Part shown: one piece after another, positions 1 to 8,657 of the stretch
How the letters are laid out: each line of letters opens with the position of its first letter
Position numbering within the stretch: the first letter of the stretch is position 1
Assembly: GCF_014303395.1 (NCBI RefSeq)
Contig: NZ_CP060298.1
Coordinates: 1,612,001-1,676,000, forward strand
Length of the DNA: 64,000 nt
Origin: Nakamurella sp. PAMC28650
GTDB lineage: Bacteria; Actinomycetota; Actinomycetes; Mycobacteriales; Nakamurellaceae
Direction: 5' to 3'
The notes under the pieces: model-generated
Told to the model about the DNA's origin: nothing
The model's database searches: none
Seen by the model: only the letters and a program-made list of their open reading frames with translations
Program-made: the position numbers and the translations under genes

Positions 1-46
1 CCCCAGGGCTTTCGGGTCCTGTGGCTGGGAGGCAAGGGATCTCAAG

Positions 47-400
47 GTGGTCCTGGAGGAGCGGTGGACCACGGTGGACATCGCTGTCTACGAGCGGGAG
101 TCGGCGCTGTTTCCCGATCCGGGGGCGTTGGTGACCACCGACGGGAAGGCGCTCCTGCGGACGTCCAAGCCCGCTGAGGTGCTCGCCGTCCTCGAGGCCA
201 TCCGCCGGGAGAAGCCGGACGAGCCGTTCTTCACCGGCCTGGTCTCCATCAGCCAGGCTGCGGGGGGAGTGCAACTCCAGTTCGCCGAGTCGCAGCGCCC
301 GGTGCTGCTGCCGATCGCGGCCGTCACCGGCCCGAGTCCCGCGTCGGTGGCCTGCCACCTCTTTTCTGCGTCGCCCACCCTGCATCGAGCGGATGCTTAA
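47..400 (+). CDS. Hypothetical protein, possibly 5'-truncated by window edge
   Basis: I do not recognise this protein. A GTG at 47 gives 117 residues, but the frame is open back to base 2, so the gene may begin outside the window. The product is soluble-looking, with no membrane segment or signal peptide, and has a short alternating hydrophobic/charged pattern that could be a small alpha/beta domain. The stop is about 80 bases before the next gene on the same strand. Nothing in the sequence indicates a function. Confidence 0.5.
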   Translation: MVLEERWTTVDIAVYERESALFPDPGALVTTDGKALLRTSKPAEVLAVLEAIRREKPDEPFFTGLVSISQAAGGVQLQFAESQRPVLLPIAAVTGPSPASVACHLFSASPTLHRADA

Positions 401-482
401 ACCGGGCCAAACGGACATAATTGGACGATAGCCAACCGATCGATCGTCAGGAGGCGAACCGGCGCCGCCCTATGGTGGTGCG

Positions 483-1604
483 GTGCAGTGCGACTACTTC
501 AGCGCCGGTCGATGCCGTTCGTGTTCACTCATGGGTGTGCCGTACCACCGGCAGCTGGCCGACAAGCAGTCCCTGGCGGCCCGGGCGCTGCGGCCCGTCG
601 CCCCGGACGTAGATTGGGCGGCGCCGTTCGCCAGCGCAGAGTCCGGTTATCGCAACAAGGCGAAGTGGGTGGTCGGCGGTGACGGGAAGAATCCGTCGAT
701 CGGGATCCTGGACGAGCACCGCGAGGGCATCGACCTGCGCCGGTGCGGGATCTGCGAGCCGGCGTTGGTCGACGCGTTCCCCCCGCTGGTCGAGTTCATC
801 GCCCGGACCGGATTGGTGCCCTATGACGTCAACCGCCGGGCCGGCGACATCAAGTACCTGATCGTCACGGCGTCACCGCAGGGCGAGTTGCTCGTCCGGT
901 TCGTCCTGCGGTCGCTCGACCGACTGCACGACATCCGGCGCCGACTGCCCGAGCTGCAGTCCGTGCTCCCCCAGCTCGCGGTCGCGTCGGTGAATCTGCA
1001 TCCGGAACACAAGGCGGTGATCGAAGGCGATCAGGAGATCGTGCTCACCGAGCAGAGCACATTGCTCATGCGTCTCGGGGACGTCAACCTGTACCTGGGG
1101 CCGCAGTCGTTCTTCCAGACCAACACCGCAGTCGCCGCGGGCCTCTATCGGCAGGCCGCCGCCTGGGCCGCCCGGATCGTGCCCGACTCGGTCCTCGACC
1201 TCTATTGCGGCGTAGGAGGTTTCGCCCTGCACTGCGCGCCCGCATCCGTCCGCAGCGTCCACGGTGTCGAGGTATCCGCGGACGCAGTGTCCGGCGCCAG
1301 ACGTAGCGCCGCCGACCTCCCGGACCCGGATCGCTTCACCTTCGACACCGATGACGCCGTGACCGGGCGGTCGGACGCCGATCTGGTGATCGTCAACCCG
1401 CCGCGCCGTGGGCTCGGCGCAACCCTCGCCGACCGGATCGACTCCGGCGCTGCCCGGCACGTCATCTACTCCAGCTGCAACCCGGCGACCCTCGCCGCCG
1501 ACCTGGGCCGGATGCCGTCGCTGCGGGCGGTCGAGGCCCGGCTTTTCGACATGTTCCCCCAGACCGCGCACGTCGAGGTGGCAGTTCTCCTGGAACGACG
1601 ATGA
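483..1604 (+). CDS. rlmC: RlmC/RumA-type 23S rRNA (uracil-5-)-methyltransferase
   Basis: SAM-dependent m5U methylase of the TrmA/RumA/RumB family, expected to methylate a uracil of 23S rRNA. The N-terminus has the Fe-S cysteines of the RumB type (C3, C11, C14 and a later CGIC), with no separate TRAM domain. This matches RlmC (about 375 residues; 373 here). The C-terminal half carries the Rossmann SAM motif DLYCGVGGFAL, the NPPRRG motif and the catalytic cysteine in SSCNPATL. The GTG start is supported because it lies just before the first cluster cysteine. Family assignment is firm; the choice of RlmC over another m5U methylase is inferred from length and the cysteine pattern. Confidence 0.88.
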   Translation: MQCDYFSAGRCRSCSLMGVPYHRQLADKQSLAARALRPVAPDVDWAAPFASAESGYRNKAKWVVGGDGKNPSIGILDEHREGIDLRRCGICEPALVDAFPPLVEFIARTGLVPYDVNRRAGDIKYLIVTASPQGELLVRFVLRSLDRLHDIRRRLPELQSVLPQLAVASVNLHPEHKAVIEGDQEIVLTEQSTLLMRLGDVNLYLGPQSFFQTNTAVAAGLYRQAAAWAARIVPDSVLDLYCGVGGFALHCAPASVRSVHGVEVSADAVSGARRSAADLPDPDRFTFDTDDAVTGRSDADLVIVNPPRRGLGATLADRIDSGAARHVIYSSCNPATLAADLGRMPSLRAVEARLFDMFPQTAHVEVAVLLERR

Positions 1605-1760
1605 CCTACGGGCCGCGCCTGGCCGAGCGGACCCGACTCGGCCTCGTGTGCCCTACGCCACCACGTCTGCCGGAATAGCCCACGGCGCCGGACCGCTGTG
1701 TCACAGGTCGGGCGCAGGACGCCCGACTGCCCGCGCTCCTACACACGCTTGGACATTCCC

Positions 1761-2834
1761 ATGGATCTGTTCTCTCCCGTCACCCTCGGCTCGTTGAACC
1801 TGCGCAACCGGATCGCGATGGCCCCTCTCACCCGGATGCGGTCGGGCGCGGACGGCGTCCCGGGCGAGCTGGTCGCCGAGCACTATGCCCAGCGCGCCGG
1901 TCTGGGACTGCTGGTCACCGAGGGCACCTACCCCAGCGCCGAGTCACGCGGGTACCCGGGCCAGCCGGGTATCGTCACCGCCGAGCAGGCCGCCGGCTGG
2001 GCAAGGGTCGCCCGTGCGGTGCACGACCGCGGCGGCGTCCTGGTGATGCAGCTGATGAACGCCGGCCGCGTCTCCCACCCCGAGGTCACCGGAACCGACC
2101 GGATCGTGGCCCCCAGCGCCATCGCCATCGACGGCGAAGTCCATACCCCGAATGGCAGCAAGCCCTACCCGGTGCCGCACGCCTTGACCACGGCCGAGCT
2201 GTCCACCGTCAGGCAGGAGTTCGTCGACGCAGCCCGTCGGGCGGTCGACGCCGGCCTGGACGGCGTGGAGATCCACTCTGCGAACGGCTACCTGCTGCAC
2301 GAGTTCCTGTCCCCGGCGTCGAACCAGCGCACGGACGGCTACGGCGGCAGTCCTGCCGAGCGGGCCCGGTTCGTGCTGGAGGTGACGGCTGCGGTGGCCG
2401 CCGAGGTCGGTGCCGGTCGCGTCGGCATCCGCATCTCCCCGGCCCACAACATCCAGGACGTCGCCGAGACCGACGCTGCGGATGTGGCGGCGACCTACGG
2501 TGCGCTCGTGGAAGGGCTGGCCCCGCTGGGTCTGGCCTACCTGAGCGTGCTGCACCGTGAACCGGAGTCCGAGCTCGTCCGGAGCCTGGCTGCAGCATTC
2601 GGTGGCCCGATGATGGTGAACACCGGGTTCCAGGCCATGACCACCCGTCAGGAGGCGCACCACCTCGTCGGTCAGGGGCTCGCCGACGTGGTGGCCGTGG
2701 GCCGACCGGCGATCGCCAACCCCGACCTGGTCGAGCGCTGGGCCGGTGGCCACCCGGAGAACGAGCCCGACGCGAGCACGTTCTACAGCGGTGGCGCCGA
2801 CGGCTACACCGACTACCCCCGGTTGACCGCCTGA
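1761..2834 (+). CDS. Old yellow enzyme family alkene reductase (NADH:flavin oxidoreductase)
   Basis: FMN-dependent TIM-barrel oxidoreductase that reduces activated C=C bonds such as enones with NAD(P)H. The start MDLFSPVTLGSLNLRNRI is the standard OYE N-terminus, so ATG 1761 is preferred over longer in-frame starts. The FMN/substrate region EIHSANGYLLHEFLSP and the DGYGGS motif are intact, and the C-terminal phosphate-binding ADVVAVGRPAIANPDL is present. The 357 residues match NemA/YqjM-class enzymes. It stands alone, convergent with the S4-domain gene, with a strong hairpin between them. The substrate is unknown. Confidence 0.92.
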   Translation: MDLFSPVTLGSLNLRNRIAMAPLTRMRSGADGVPGELVAEHYAQRAGLGLLVTEGTYPSAESRGYPGQPGIVTAEQAAGWARVARAVHDRGGVLVMQLMNAGRVSHPEVTGTDRIVAPSAIAIDGEVHTPNGSKPYPVPHALTTAELSTVRQEFVDAARRAVDAGLDGVEIHSANGYLLHEFLSPASNQRTDGYGGSPAERARFVLEVTAAVAAEVGAGRVGIRISPAHNIQDVAETDAADVAATYGALVEGLAPLGLAYLSVLHREPESELVRSLAAAFGGPMMVNTGFQAMTTRQEAHHLVGQGLADVVAVGRPAIANPDLVERWAGGHPENEPDASTFYSGGADGYTDYPRLTA

Positions 2835-2846
2835 CCGACTGACGGG

Positions 2847-2888
2847 CCTAAGCCCGATCGTGGCCGCCCCTCCGCGGTCGGGCTTGGG
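2847..2888. terminator. Bidirectional intrinsic terminator-like hairpin
   Basis: CCTAAGCCCGA (2847-2857) pairs with TCGGGCTTGGG (2878-2888), an 11-bp stem with one G-U pair. It sits between two convergent genes. There is no long T-run, which is common in high-GC actinobacteria. Confidence 0.7.
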
Positions 2889-2908
2889 TTCTGGTGCGTG
2901 TGAAGCGG

Positions 2909-3115
2909 TCACACGATCTGGACGCTGATGCCTTCCAGGGTGATCACGTCGCCGCGGTGCAACTGGCGGCCGCGGCGCGTCTCCACCTCGTCGTTGACGG
3001 TCACCAGACCGTCCTCGAGGAGCGGACGGACATCGGCGCCGGTATCCACCGCGCCGGCCAACTTCAGCAGTTGGCCGAGCCGGATCATGTCGCCGGTGAT
3101 GGGGATGTCGTGCAT
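2909..3115 (-). CDS. Small S4-domain RNA-binding protein
   Basis: A 68-residue protein that is essentially a single S4 domain, as in the YbcJ/YaaA/RlbA-type small RNA-binding proteins. Visible features are the helix IRLGQLLKLAG, then GLVTVNDEVETRRGRQL and HRGDVITLEG, the usual S4 order. The start ATG 3115 is preceded by GATGATGAGG at suitable distance. A much longer frame exists upstream but overlaps the acyl-CoA synthetase gene and is rejected. It follows that gene by 44 bases on the same strand and may be cotranscribed. The RNA target is not known. Confidence 0.85.
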   Translation of the reverse strand: MHDIPITGDMIRLGQLLKLAGAVDTGADVRPLLEDGLVTVNDEVETRRGRQLHRGDVITLEGISVQIV

Positions 3116-3159
3116 GGCCTCATCATCCACCAGGTCGGCCGGACCGGTGCCCGCTCGGG

Positions 3160-4788
3160 TCAGGCCGGCGGCGTAGCGGCCAGCTGGCGGCGCAGGTCGG
3201 CCTTGCGGATCTTGCCACTGGCCGTGCGTGGCAGCGCGTCGACGAATCGGACGCCCACCGGACATTTGAAGTGGGCCAGTCGTTCTCGGGCCCAGGTGAT
3301 GATCTCCTGTGCTGACGGTTCGGAGCCGGTCCTGGCCACCGCGATGGCGAACGGCGACTCCCCCCAGCGCTGCGACGGGACGCCGACGACCGCGATCTCG
3401 GCGACGTCGGGATGGCCGGACAGCACGCTCTCGACCTCGGCGGGGTAGATGTTCTCCGCGCCGGAGACGATCATGTCCTTGATCCGGTCGTGCAGGAACA
3501 GATACCCGTCCGCGTCGAGGGATCCGCCGTCGCCGGTCCGCAACCATCCGCCCGGCAGGATCGTGGCGAGAGTGGCCTCCGGCCGGCGCCAGTAGCCCTT
3601 CATCACCAGATCGCCGCCGATCAGTACCTCGCCGCGTTGCCCGGCGGGCAGTTCTTCCATGGTCACCGGGTCGACGATCCGGACCTGGCTGCCCGGCAGC
3701 GGGCGCCCGACGGACTGGAGTCGCTTCTCCAGCCCCGGCGCCGGCCGATGGTCCTGCGGCGTGAGAATGGTGATCCCGCCGGTGGATTCGGTGAGGCCGT
3801 AGCTCTGCACGAACGAGCAGCCGAAGATCTCGGTCGCCCTCGTCAGCACCGGGACGGGAATCGGGGCTGCGCCGTAGATCAGGTACTTCAACGCGGAGAA
3901 GTCCGCCCCGGCCACTCCCGGCACGTTGATCAGGACCTGCAGCACCGCGGGGACCACCACGGCGTGGGAGACCCGATGCCGTTGCCAGAGCTCGACGAGG
4001 TCCGGCAGGGACGCGGCGCTCTCCAGGAGCAGCGCCGACCCGTTCAGAGTCGCGACCAGCGCGAGCCCGATCCCGGCGATGTGGAAGAACGGGATCGGAG
4101 CCGTCGCGACGGAGCTCCGGTCGAGCTTGATGGTTTGCTGCAGTGGCGAGAGTGCGATGCCGATGTTCCGGCCGGTCAACTCGATTCCCTTGGCCGGCCC
4201 GGTGGTACCGGAGGTGTAGAAGATGACGGCGGTGTCGTCGACGTCCTGCCGGACGCCCGGGTCCGTGGTGGCGACGTCGAGAAGCCAGTCCGCCCAGGCG
4301 GTTGCGCCGGTCTGCTCGGAGGCGTCACCACCGGTGACGAGCCTGAGCAGACCGACCGTGGTCGCCGCCGCCGGCAGGTGTTGATCGTCGCCGGCACCCA
4401 TCACCACGACCGAAGGTTGCGCGTCGGCCAGGATGTGGGAGATCTCGGCCGGCGCGAGCCGGTTGTTGAGGGCGGTGGGGATCGCACCCATCTTGGCGGC
4501 CCCGTACAGCACCGCCAGGAAGGCCGGGGAATTGGACCCGAGAAACGCCACCCGATCGCCGGGCCGGACGCCATCCCGGGCCAGCGCGTTCGCGACACGG
4601 TTGGCCAGCCGGTCGAGCGCGGCGAAGCTGGTGACGGAGTCGGCCTCGATGATCGCCGGTGCATCGGGGGTGGCGGCGGCGTTGGCCCGCAGGACGTCCG
4701 CGATGCGGACCACCGGTCTGCCGTCGGGCAACCGCGCGAATTCACCGTGCTCGTCCTGCGCTACTCGCTCCTTGCCGGGCGCAACCAT
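3160..4788 (-). CDS. Acyl-CoA synthetase / AMP-dependent ligase
   Basis: ANL-superfamily enzyme that activates a carboxylate with ATP and transfers the acyl group to CoA. The P-loop-like motif FYTSGTTGPAKG, the YGLTES motif, the hinge LRTGDGG, SGAENIYPAEVE and the catalytic lysine in RTASGKIRKADL are all present, so it looks active. Length (about 542) fits medium/long-chain fatty acyl or benzoate/cinnamate-type ligases; the substrate cannot be read from sequence. GTG 4791 and ATG 4788 are adjacent candidate starts. No acyl carrier or beta-oxidation gene is adjacent. Confidence 0.88.
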   Translation of the reverse strand: MVAPGKERVAQDEHGEFARLPDGRPVVRIADVLRANAAATPDAPAIIEADSVTSFAALDRLANRVANALARDGVRPGDRVAFLGSNSPAFLAVLYGAAKMGAIPTALNNRLAPAEISHILADAQPSVVVMGAGDDQHLPAAATTVGLLRLVTGGDASEQTGATAWADWLLDVATTDPGVRQDVDDTAVIFYTSGTTGPAKGIELTGRNIGIALSPLQQTIKLDRSSVATAPIPFFHIAGIGLALVATLNGSALLLESAASLPDLVELWQRHRVSHAVVVPAVLQVLINVPGVAGADFSALKYLIYGAAPIPVPVLTRATEIFGCSFVQSYGLTESTGGITILTPQDHRPAPGLEKRLQSVGRPLPGSQVRIVDPVTMEELPAGQRGEVLIGGDLVMKGYWRRPEATLATILPGGWLRTGDGGSLDADGYLFLHDRIKDMIVSGAENIYPAEVESVLSGHPDVAEIAVVGVPSQRWGESPFAIAVARTGSEPSAQEIITWARERLAHFKCPVGVRFVDALPRTASGKIRKADLRRQLAATPPA

Positions 4789-4814
4789 CACGGAATCCTC
4801 TCCGGCACCCCAGA

Positions 4815-4834
4815 CCGGGGCGTCGGTGCCCCGG
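4815..4834. terminator. GC-rich hairpin, possible terminator
   Basis: CCGGGGC and GCCCCGG form a perfect 7-bp stem with a 6-base loop. It lies downstream of the conserved hypothetical gene at 4892-5302 and just upstream of the acyl-CoA synthetase, both on the minus strand. Confidence 0.4.
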
Positions 4835-4891
4835 GCCTGCGGATGCTACAACTGACAGAGTGACACGACGGTGTCCGGCTCGCAATGCGTT

Positions 4892-5302
4892 CTACAGTGC
4901 GCGCATTCGGTTGTTGCGGGGCTGATGTTCCAGTTCGGCCAGGCCCAGGGCCTCCATCAGCGGCGGAAGGTACATGCCGAAACGGCCGCGGTAGCCCTTG
5001 CGCAATCCGTACCAGCCGCCGATCGGATTCGTCCTGGACCGCCCCCAGGCCTCGATCGTGCCGTCCTTGGCGGGCTTGTTCTCCTCCGCGCTGCCGAGCG
5101 GTATCCAATCGCCGACGCTCTTGAGCATGGCATGCAGATCCTCGAGGCACCGCAGGTCGTAGTAGAGCGTCGTGGATCCGACGACGCACACCAGCCGCGG
5201 AGGATCGTTCGCCTCGTCGCGGTACATCGCGTAGTCGGAGGTCCCCGGTGGCGTACTGAGCTGCCACGGGTCTTCCTTGGTGCCATTGCCGATCGGCGTC
5301 AT
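4892..5302 (-). CDS. Conserved actinobacterial hypothetical protein (DUF6855-like)
   Basis: A 136-residue soluble protein. From memory it resembles a widely conserved actinobacterial family of unknown function whose members start near GTKEDPWQL and end near PPLMEALGLAELEHQPRNN; both segments are visible here. The start ATG 5302 gives MTPIGNGTKEDPWQL. There is no catalytic motif I can name. It lies between the acyl-CoA synthetase and a TetR gene, all minus strand. The DUF name is from memory and should be checked; the conservation claim is firmer than the name. Confidence 0.75.
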   Translation of the reverse strand: MTPIGNGTKEDPWQLSTPPGTSDYAMYRDEANDPPRLVCVVGSTTLYYDLRCLEDLHAMLKSVGDWIPLGSAEENKPAKDGTIEAWGRSRTNPIGGWYGLRKGYRGRFGMYLPPLMEALGLAELEHQPRNNRMRAL

Positions 5303-5456
5303 GGGGATTCCTCGGTGGTCGGGCAGGTGGTGTTCGCTGCCATCGTGGCCCCGCCCCGGGTCCGGCGCAAGACCGCCGTCTCCGGGGCTGCGCGGGCGGC
5401 CGTCAGGCGGATTTCCGGCGTCGGTCGCCGGCCGGGAGGGCCGAAGGCGCAAGGGG

Positions 5457-5996
5457 TCAGGAGCGGGGGACGAGGCGGTCGAACAACGCGGCCAGGACGG
5501 CCGGGTCGACGGGGGGCAGGCCGGTGAGAGCGGCGAAGTAGAGGCCGAAGCCGACGAGGCGGATGTTCTCGGCCCGTACGGGGTCGGCGACGGCCGCGCG
5601 CATCGGTTCCTCCCAGGCGCGGAAGATGTCCGCCAACAAGGTGGCGGCTCTGGCGTCGTTCTCCTCGCTGTCGGCGTTCTGTCCGGTGCGGACGGCGGCG
5701 ATCAGCGAGGTGAAGAAGCCGGGCTCGTCGTCCTCGGTCGGTTCCGAGTACTCGAGGAAGCCTCGGGCTGCGCCGGATCGCTGGACGGCGTCGGCCATGT
5801 CGGCGGTCACCGAATCCCGCACGTCGGCCAGCAGTCCGAGGTACATCTCCGACTTGGACGGGAAGTGATAGAGCAGGCCGCCCTTGGAGACTCCGGCTTC
5901 GACCGCGACCGCCTCCAGGGTCACCGAGGCGTTGCCGCTCCTGGCGAGGATGTCGCGGAGGGCGCGCAATATTCGCTGGCGGGTGTCGGTGGCCAT
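5457..5996 (-). CDS. TetR-family transcriptional repressor
   Basis: A 179-residue regulator. The N-terminal TetR HTH is clear: TRQRILRALRDILARSG, VTLEAVAVEAGVSKGGLLYHF and PSKSEMY. The C-terminal ligand domain resembles the TetR_C_33/C_6-like class. ATG 5996 is the only sensible start, because the HTH begins four residues later. It is divergent from an MFS transporter with 94 bases between, and a palindrome lies in that gap, so autoregulation and control of the efflux gene is the natural inference. The ligand is unknown. Confidence 0.9.
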   Translation of the reverse strand: MATDTRQRILRALRDILARSGNASVTLEAVAVEAGVSKGGLLYHFPSKSEMYLGLLADVRDSVTADMADAVQRSGAARGFLEYSEPTEDDEPGFFTSLIAAVRTGQNADSEENDARAATLLADIFRAWEEPMRAAVADPVRAENIRLVGFGLYFAALTGLPPVDPAVLAALFDRLVPRS

Positions 5997-6004
5997 GAGA
6001 TAGA

Positions 6005-6026
6005 CTGTACCGGCTGGACGGTAAAC
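6005..6026. promoter_or_regulatory. Putative TetR operator
   Basis: An inverted repeat centred at 6015/6016, with ACCG (6009-6012) against CGGT (6019-6022) and further matches outward (T6008/A6023, T6006/A6025). It lies between the divergent TetR and MFS starts, as expected for a TetR operator. Inferred from position and symmetry only. Confidence 0.5.
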
Positions 6027-6090
6027 AACCTGTTTCGGCCATGTCAGGCGCAGATCAACACATCCGCGCCCAGTAGAGGAGTGTGTTCCA

Positions 6091-7380
6091 GTGTTCGGCC
6101 CGTACCTCCAGGTCCTGCGGCGCCCCGGTGCCGCCCGCTTCTCGGCGGCCGGGATGCTCGCTCGCATGCAGATGTCCATGGCGGGCCTCGGCGCCGTCAT
6201 GCTGCTGTCGGCCGAACGCGGCTCGTTCGCGGTCGCCGGCACCGTCTCGTCCATCTATGCCCTGTCCGCCGCCGCCATCAGCCCGCAGATCTCCCGCTTG
6301 ATCGACGTCCGGGGTCAGCGCCGGGTGGTCCCCAAGCAGCTCATGCTGCACGTTCCGGCCATCGCCGCGATGATCGCCGTCGCGGTGTACACCGAGATGA
6401 CGTGGCCGATCTTCGTGCTGGCGTTCCTGGCCGGCGCGTCGCAGCCGATCATCGGCCCGCTCGTCCGCACCCGCTGGTCGACGATGCTCTCCGGCGACCC
6501 GGCCCTGCGCACGGCTTTCGCGTGGGAGTCGCTGATCGACGAGGCAGTGTTCATCATCGGTCCGCCGCTGGCCACTGTCATTGCGCTGCAGGTGTTCCCG
6601 GCGGCGGCTCTGATCCTGGCCACCACATTGCTGATCATCGGCACGCTGCTGCTGCTCACCCAGACGAGCACCGAGCCGGCACCGTCCGGCCGCAAGAGGG
6701 TGCGCGGCGACAAGCCGGCCATCCTGCTGCCCGGTGTCGCCGGCATCACCGCGATCTTCGCTCTGATGGGCGGCATCTTCGGTGCCTTCGAGGTGACGAC
6801 GGTCGCCTTCGCGAAGGAAGCAGGTCATTCGGGGATCGCCGGCCTGCTGCTCGCCCTCTACGCATTCGGCTCGCTGCTGGCCGGCCTGGTCTTCGGCGTC
6901 GCCAACATCAGGTCGTCCCTGCTGAAGCAGTTCGGAGTCTCCATCGCCCTGCTCGCGGTGGTGACGCTACCGATGCCGTTCCTGCCGAACGTGTGGTTCG
7001 TCGGTGGTGGTCTGATGCTGGCCGGTGTGGCGTGTTCGCCCGCTCTGATCTCGGGTATGAGCCTGGTCGAGCGGATCGTCCCGGCGCACCGGTTGACCGA
7101 GACGATGTCCTGGACCGGGTCGGGGATGGCCGTCGGCATCGCCACGGCGACCCCGCTGGCCGGCCTCATCATCGATGCGCGGGGCGCTTCGGACGCCTAC
7201 TGGGTCACTTCCGGGTGCGCGATCGGCGCCTTCGCCGTGGCCCTGCTGGTACTCCGCTCGCTCCGTCGTTCGATCGCCCTGGCGACGGCACTCGAGGCGG
7301 AACAGGTCGCCGGCCAGAGCGGCACCAGCGATCTGGTGCCGGCCGTGGTCACGCCCGATCGCGAACTGCTGACCACCTGA
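6091..7380 (+). CDS. MFS transporter, probable drug efflux permease
   Basis: A 429-residue integral membrane protein with about 12 hydrophobic segments in two halves. The loop RLIDVRGQRRVVPKQ after the second helix resembles the MFS motif-A region, and the charged central loop SGRKRVRGDKP separates the halves. GTG 6091 is preceded by GAGGAG at good spacing. It is divergent from the TetR gene and probably controlled by it. The likely role is proton-coupled export of a small hydrophobic compound; the substrate is not predictable. Confidence 0.88.
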   Translation: MFGPYLQVLRRPGAARFSAAGMLARMQMSMAGLGAVMLLSAERGSFAVAGTVSSIYALSAAAISPQISRLIDVRGQRRVVPKQLMLHVPAIAAMIAVAVYTEMTWPIFVLAFLAGASQPIIGPLVRTRWSTMLSGDPALRTAFAWESLIDEAVFIIGPPLATVIALQVFPAAALILATTLLIIGTLLLLTQTSTEPAPSGRKRVRGDKPAILLPGVAGITAIFALMGGIFGAFEVTTVAFAKEAGHSGIAGLLLALYAFGSLLAGLVFGVANIRSSLLKQFGVSIALLAVVTLPMPFLPNVWFVGGGLMLAGVACSPALISGMSLVERIVPAHRLTETMSWTGSGMAVGIATATPLAGLIIDARGASDAYWVTSGCAIGAFAVALLVLRSLRRSIALATALEAEQVAGQSGTSDLVPAVVTPDRELLTT

Positions 7381-7508
7381 CACGGCGGCAGGTCCGGGCT
7401 CAGGTCTCCGGGTAGAGCCTGCTGAACACCGAGTTCCCGTTCGCCGATCACGGCCGAAAAACGCTCACCGGCCGAAAACCGCCGAAAACCGTCTACCGGT
7501 CGGCTATG

Positions 7509-8546
7509 TCACGCGTCGACGTGAGTTCTTGCCCACTTCATCAGGCGTTCGAGCGGCCAGGTGTTGACGATCCGGTCCGCCGGGACGCCGACCTCGGCTG
7601 CTCGAGCACAGCCCAGGATCTGCCAGTCCAACTGCCCCGGAGCATGGGCGTCGGTGTCGATGCTGAACAGGCAGCCTGCCCGAAGAGCAAGGTCGATCAA
7701 CCGCTTCGGCGGGTCCAGGCGCTCCGGACGTGAGTTGATCTCGACGGCGACCCCGTTCTCGGCACACGCGTCGAAGATGATCTGCGCATCGAAGGAGCTC
7801 TCGGGGCGAGACGTCGGACGGCCGCGGGTCGGCCCGGCGGCCACCATCCGGCCGGTGCAGTGCCCGAGAACGTTGGTGTGCGGACTGCGCACCGCCGACA
7901 GCATCCTGGCCGTCATCTCCTTGGGCCCGGAGCGCAGCTTGGAATGCACGGAAGCCACCACAACGTCCAGCCTGCCGAGCATCTCGTCGGTCTGGTCCAG
8001 GGTCCCGTCCTCGTTGATATCGCACTCGATGCCGGACAGCAGGGTGAAGTCGGGGAGCGCCCCGTTGACGGCCGCGACGACCTGCAGTTGTTTCTCGAGC
8101 CGCTCCACCGTCAGGCCGTTGGCCACCGTCAGGCGAGGGGAGTGGTCGGTGAGCACCATGTACTCGTGGCCGATCCGCTGTCCGGTGATCGTCATCTCTT
8201 CGATCGGGCTGCCGCCGTCGCTCCACTCGCTGTGGGTGTGCAGGTCACCGCGGAGAGCGGCGCGCAGATCCTCACCCCCGACGGCCAGGGGCGCGACGTC
8301 CTTCTCCAGGTCGATCAGGTAGCCCGGTGTGACCCCGGCCAGAGCCTGCTCGACGACGAGTCCGGTTTTCGGTCCGATGCCGTTGAGCTTGGTCAGAGTG
8401 CCTGCCACCGAACGCTTTTCGATCTCCCCACCGGGGAGGGCGGCCAACGCCGACGCCGCCGTCCGGAAGGCCTTGACCCGGTAGGTGGGCGCCTGCCCGC
8501 GCTCCAGCAGAAAGGCGATGCGTCGCAGCGCCGCGATCGGGTCCAT
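7509..8546 (-). CDS. PHP-domain metal-dependent phosphoesterase
   Basis: A 345-residue protein with an N-terminal helix-hairpin-helix region (LNGIGPKTGLVVEQAL) followed by a PHP domain. PHP motifs are GDLHTHSEWSDG, LTDHSPRLTVANG, SGIECDINEDG, ASVHSKLRSG, LGHCTGR and DTDAHAPGQLDW, so the metal ligands are intact. The arrangement matches the C-terminal part of PolX-type proteins found as stand-alone genes in actinobacteria. The activity is likely phosphatase or 3' exonuclease on nucleic acid; the HhH region favours DNA. It is a single gene with no close partner. Confidence 0.87.
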   Translation of the reverse strand: MDPIAALRRIAFLLERGQAPTYRVKAFRTAASALAALPGGEIEKRSVAGTLTKLNGIGPKTGLVVEQALAGVTPGYLIDLEKDVAPLAVGGEDLRAALRGDLHTHSEWSDGGSPIEEMTITGQRIGHEYMVLTDHSPRLTVANGLTVERLEKQLQVVAAVNGALPDFTLLSGIECDINEDGTLDQTDEMLGRLDVVVASVHSKLRSGPKEMTARMLSAVRSPHTNVLGHCTGRMVAAGPTRGRPTSRPESSFDAQIIFDACAENGVAVEINSRPERLDPPKRLIDLALRAGCLFSIDTDAHAPGQLDWQILGCARAAEVGVPADRIVNTWPLERLMKWARTHVDA

Positions 8547-8657
8547 GTCGTGATCCTAGGGGCCGTCGCCCCAGGGTCGGAGTCCGGATCGATGCTGCCG
8601 GGCCCGACTGCGTAGCTCCGTCCGCCCGCACCCCGGCGGCGCGACGTACCGTCGGAT

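Noticed and set aside
3412-4863. A 483-codon frame antisense to the acyl-CoA synthetase
   Set aside because: Composition and position show it is a shadow frame; all synthetase motifs are on the minus strand.
5277-7415. A 712-codon frame on the plus strand across the TetR-MFS region
   Set aside because: It is R/G/P-rich and runs antisense to the TetR and DUF genes and out of frame with the MFS gene; it has no domain and is an artefact of high GC.
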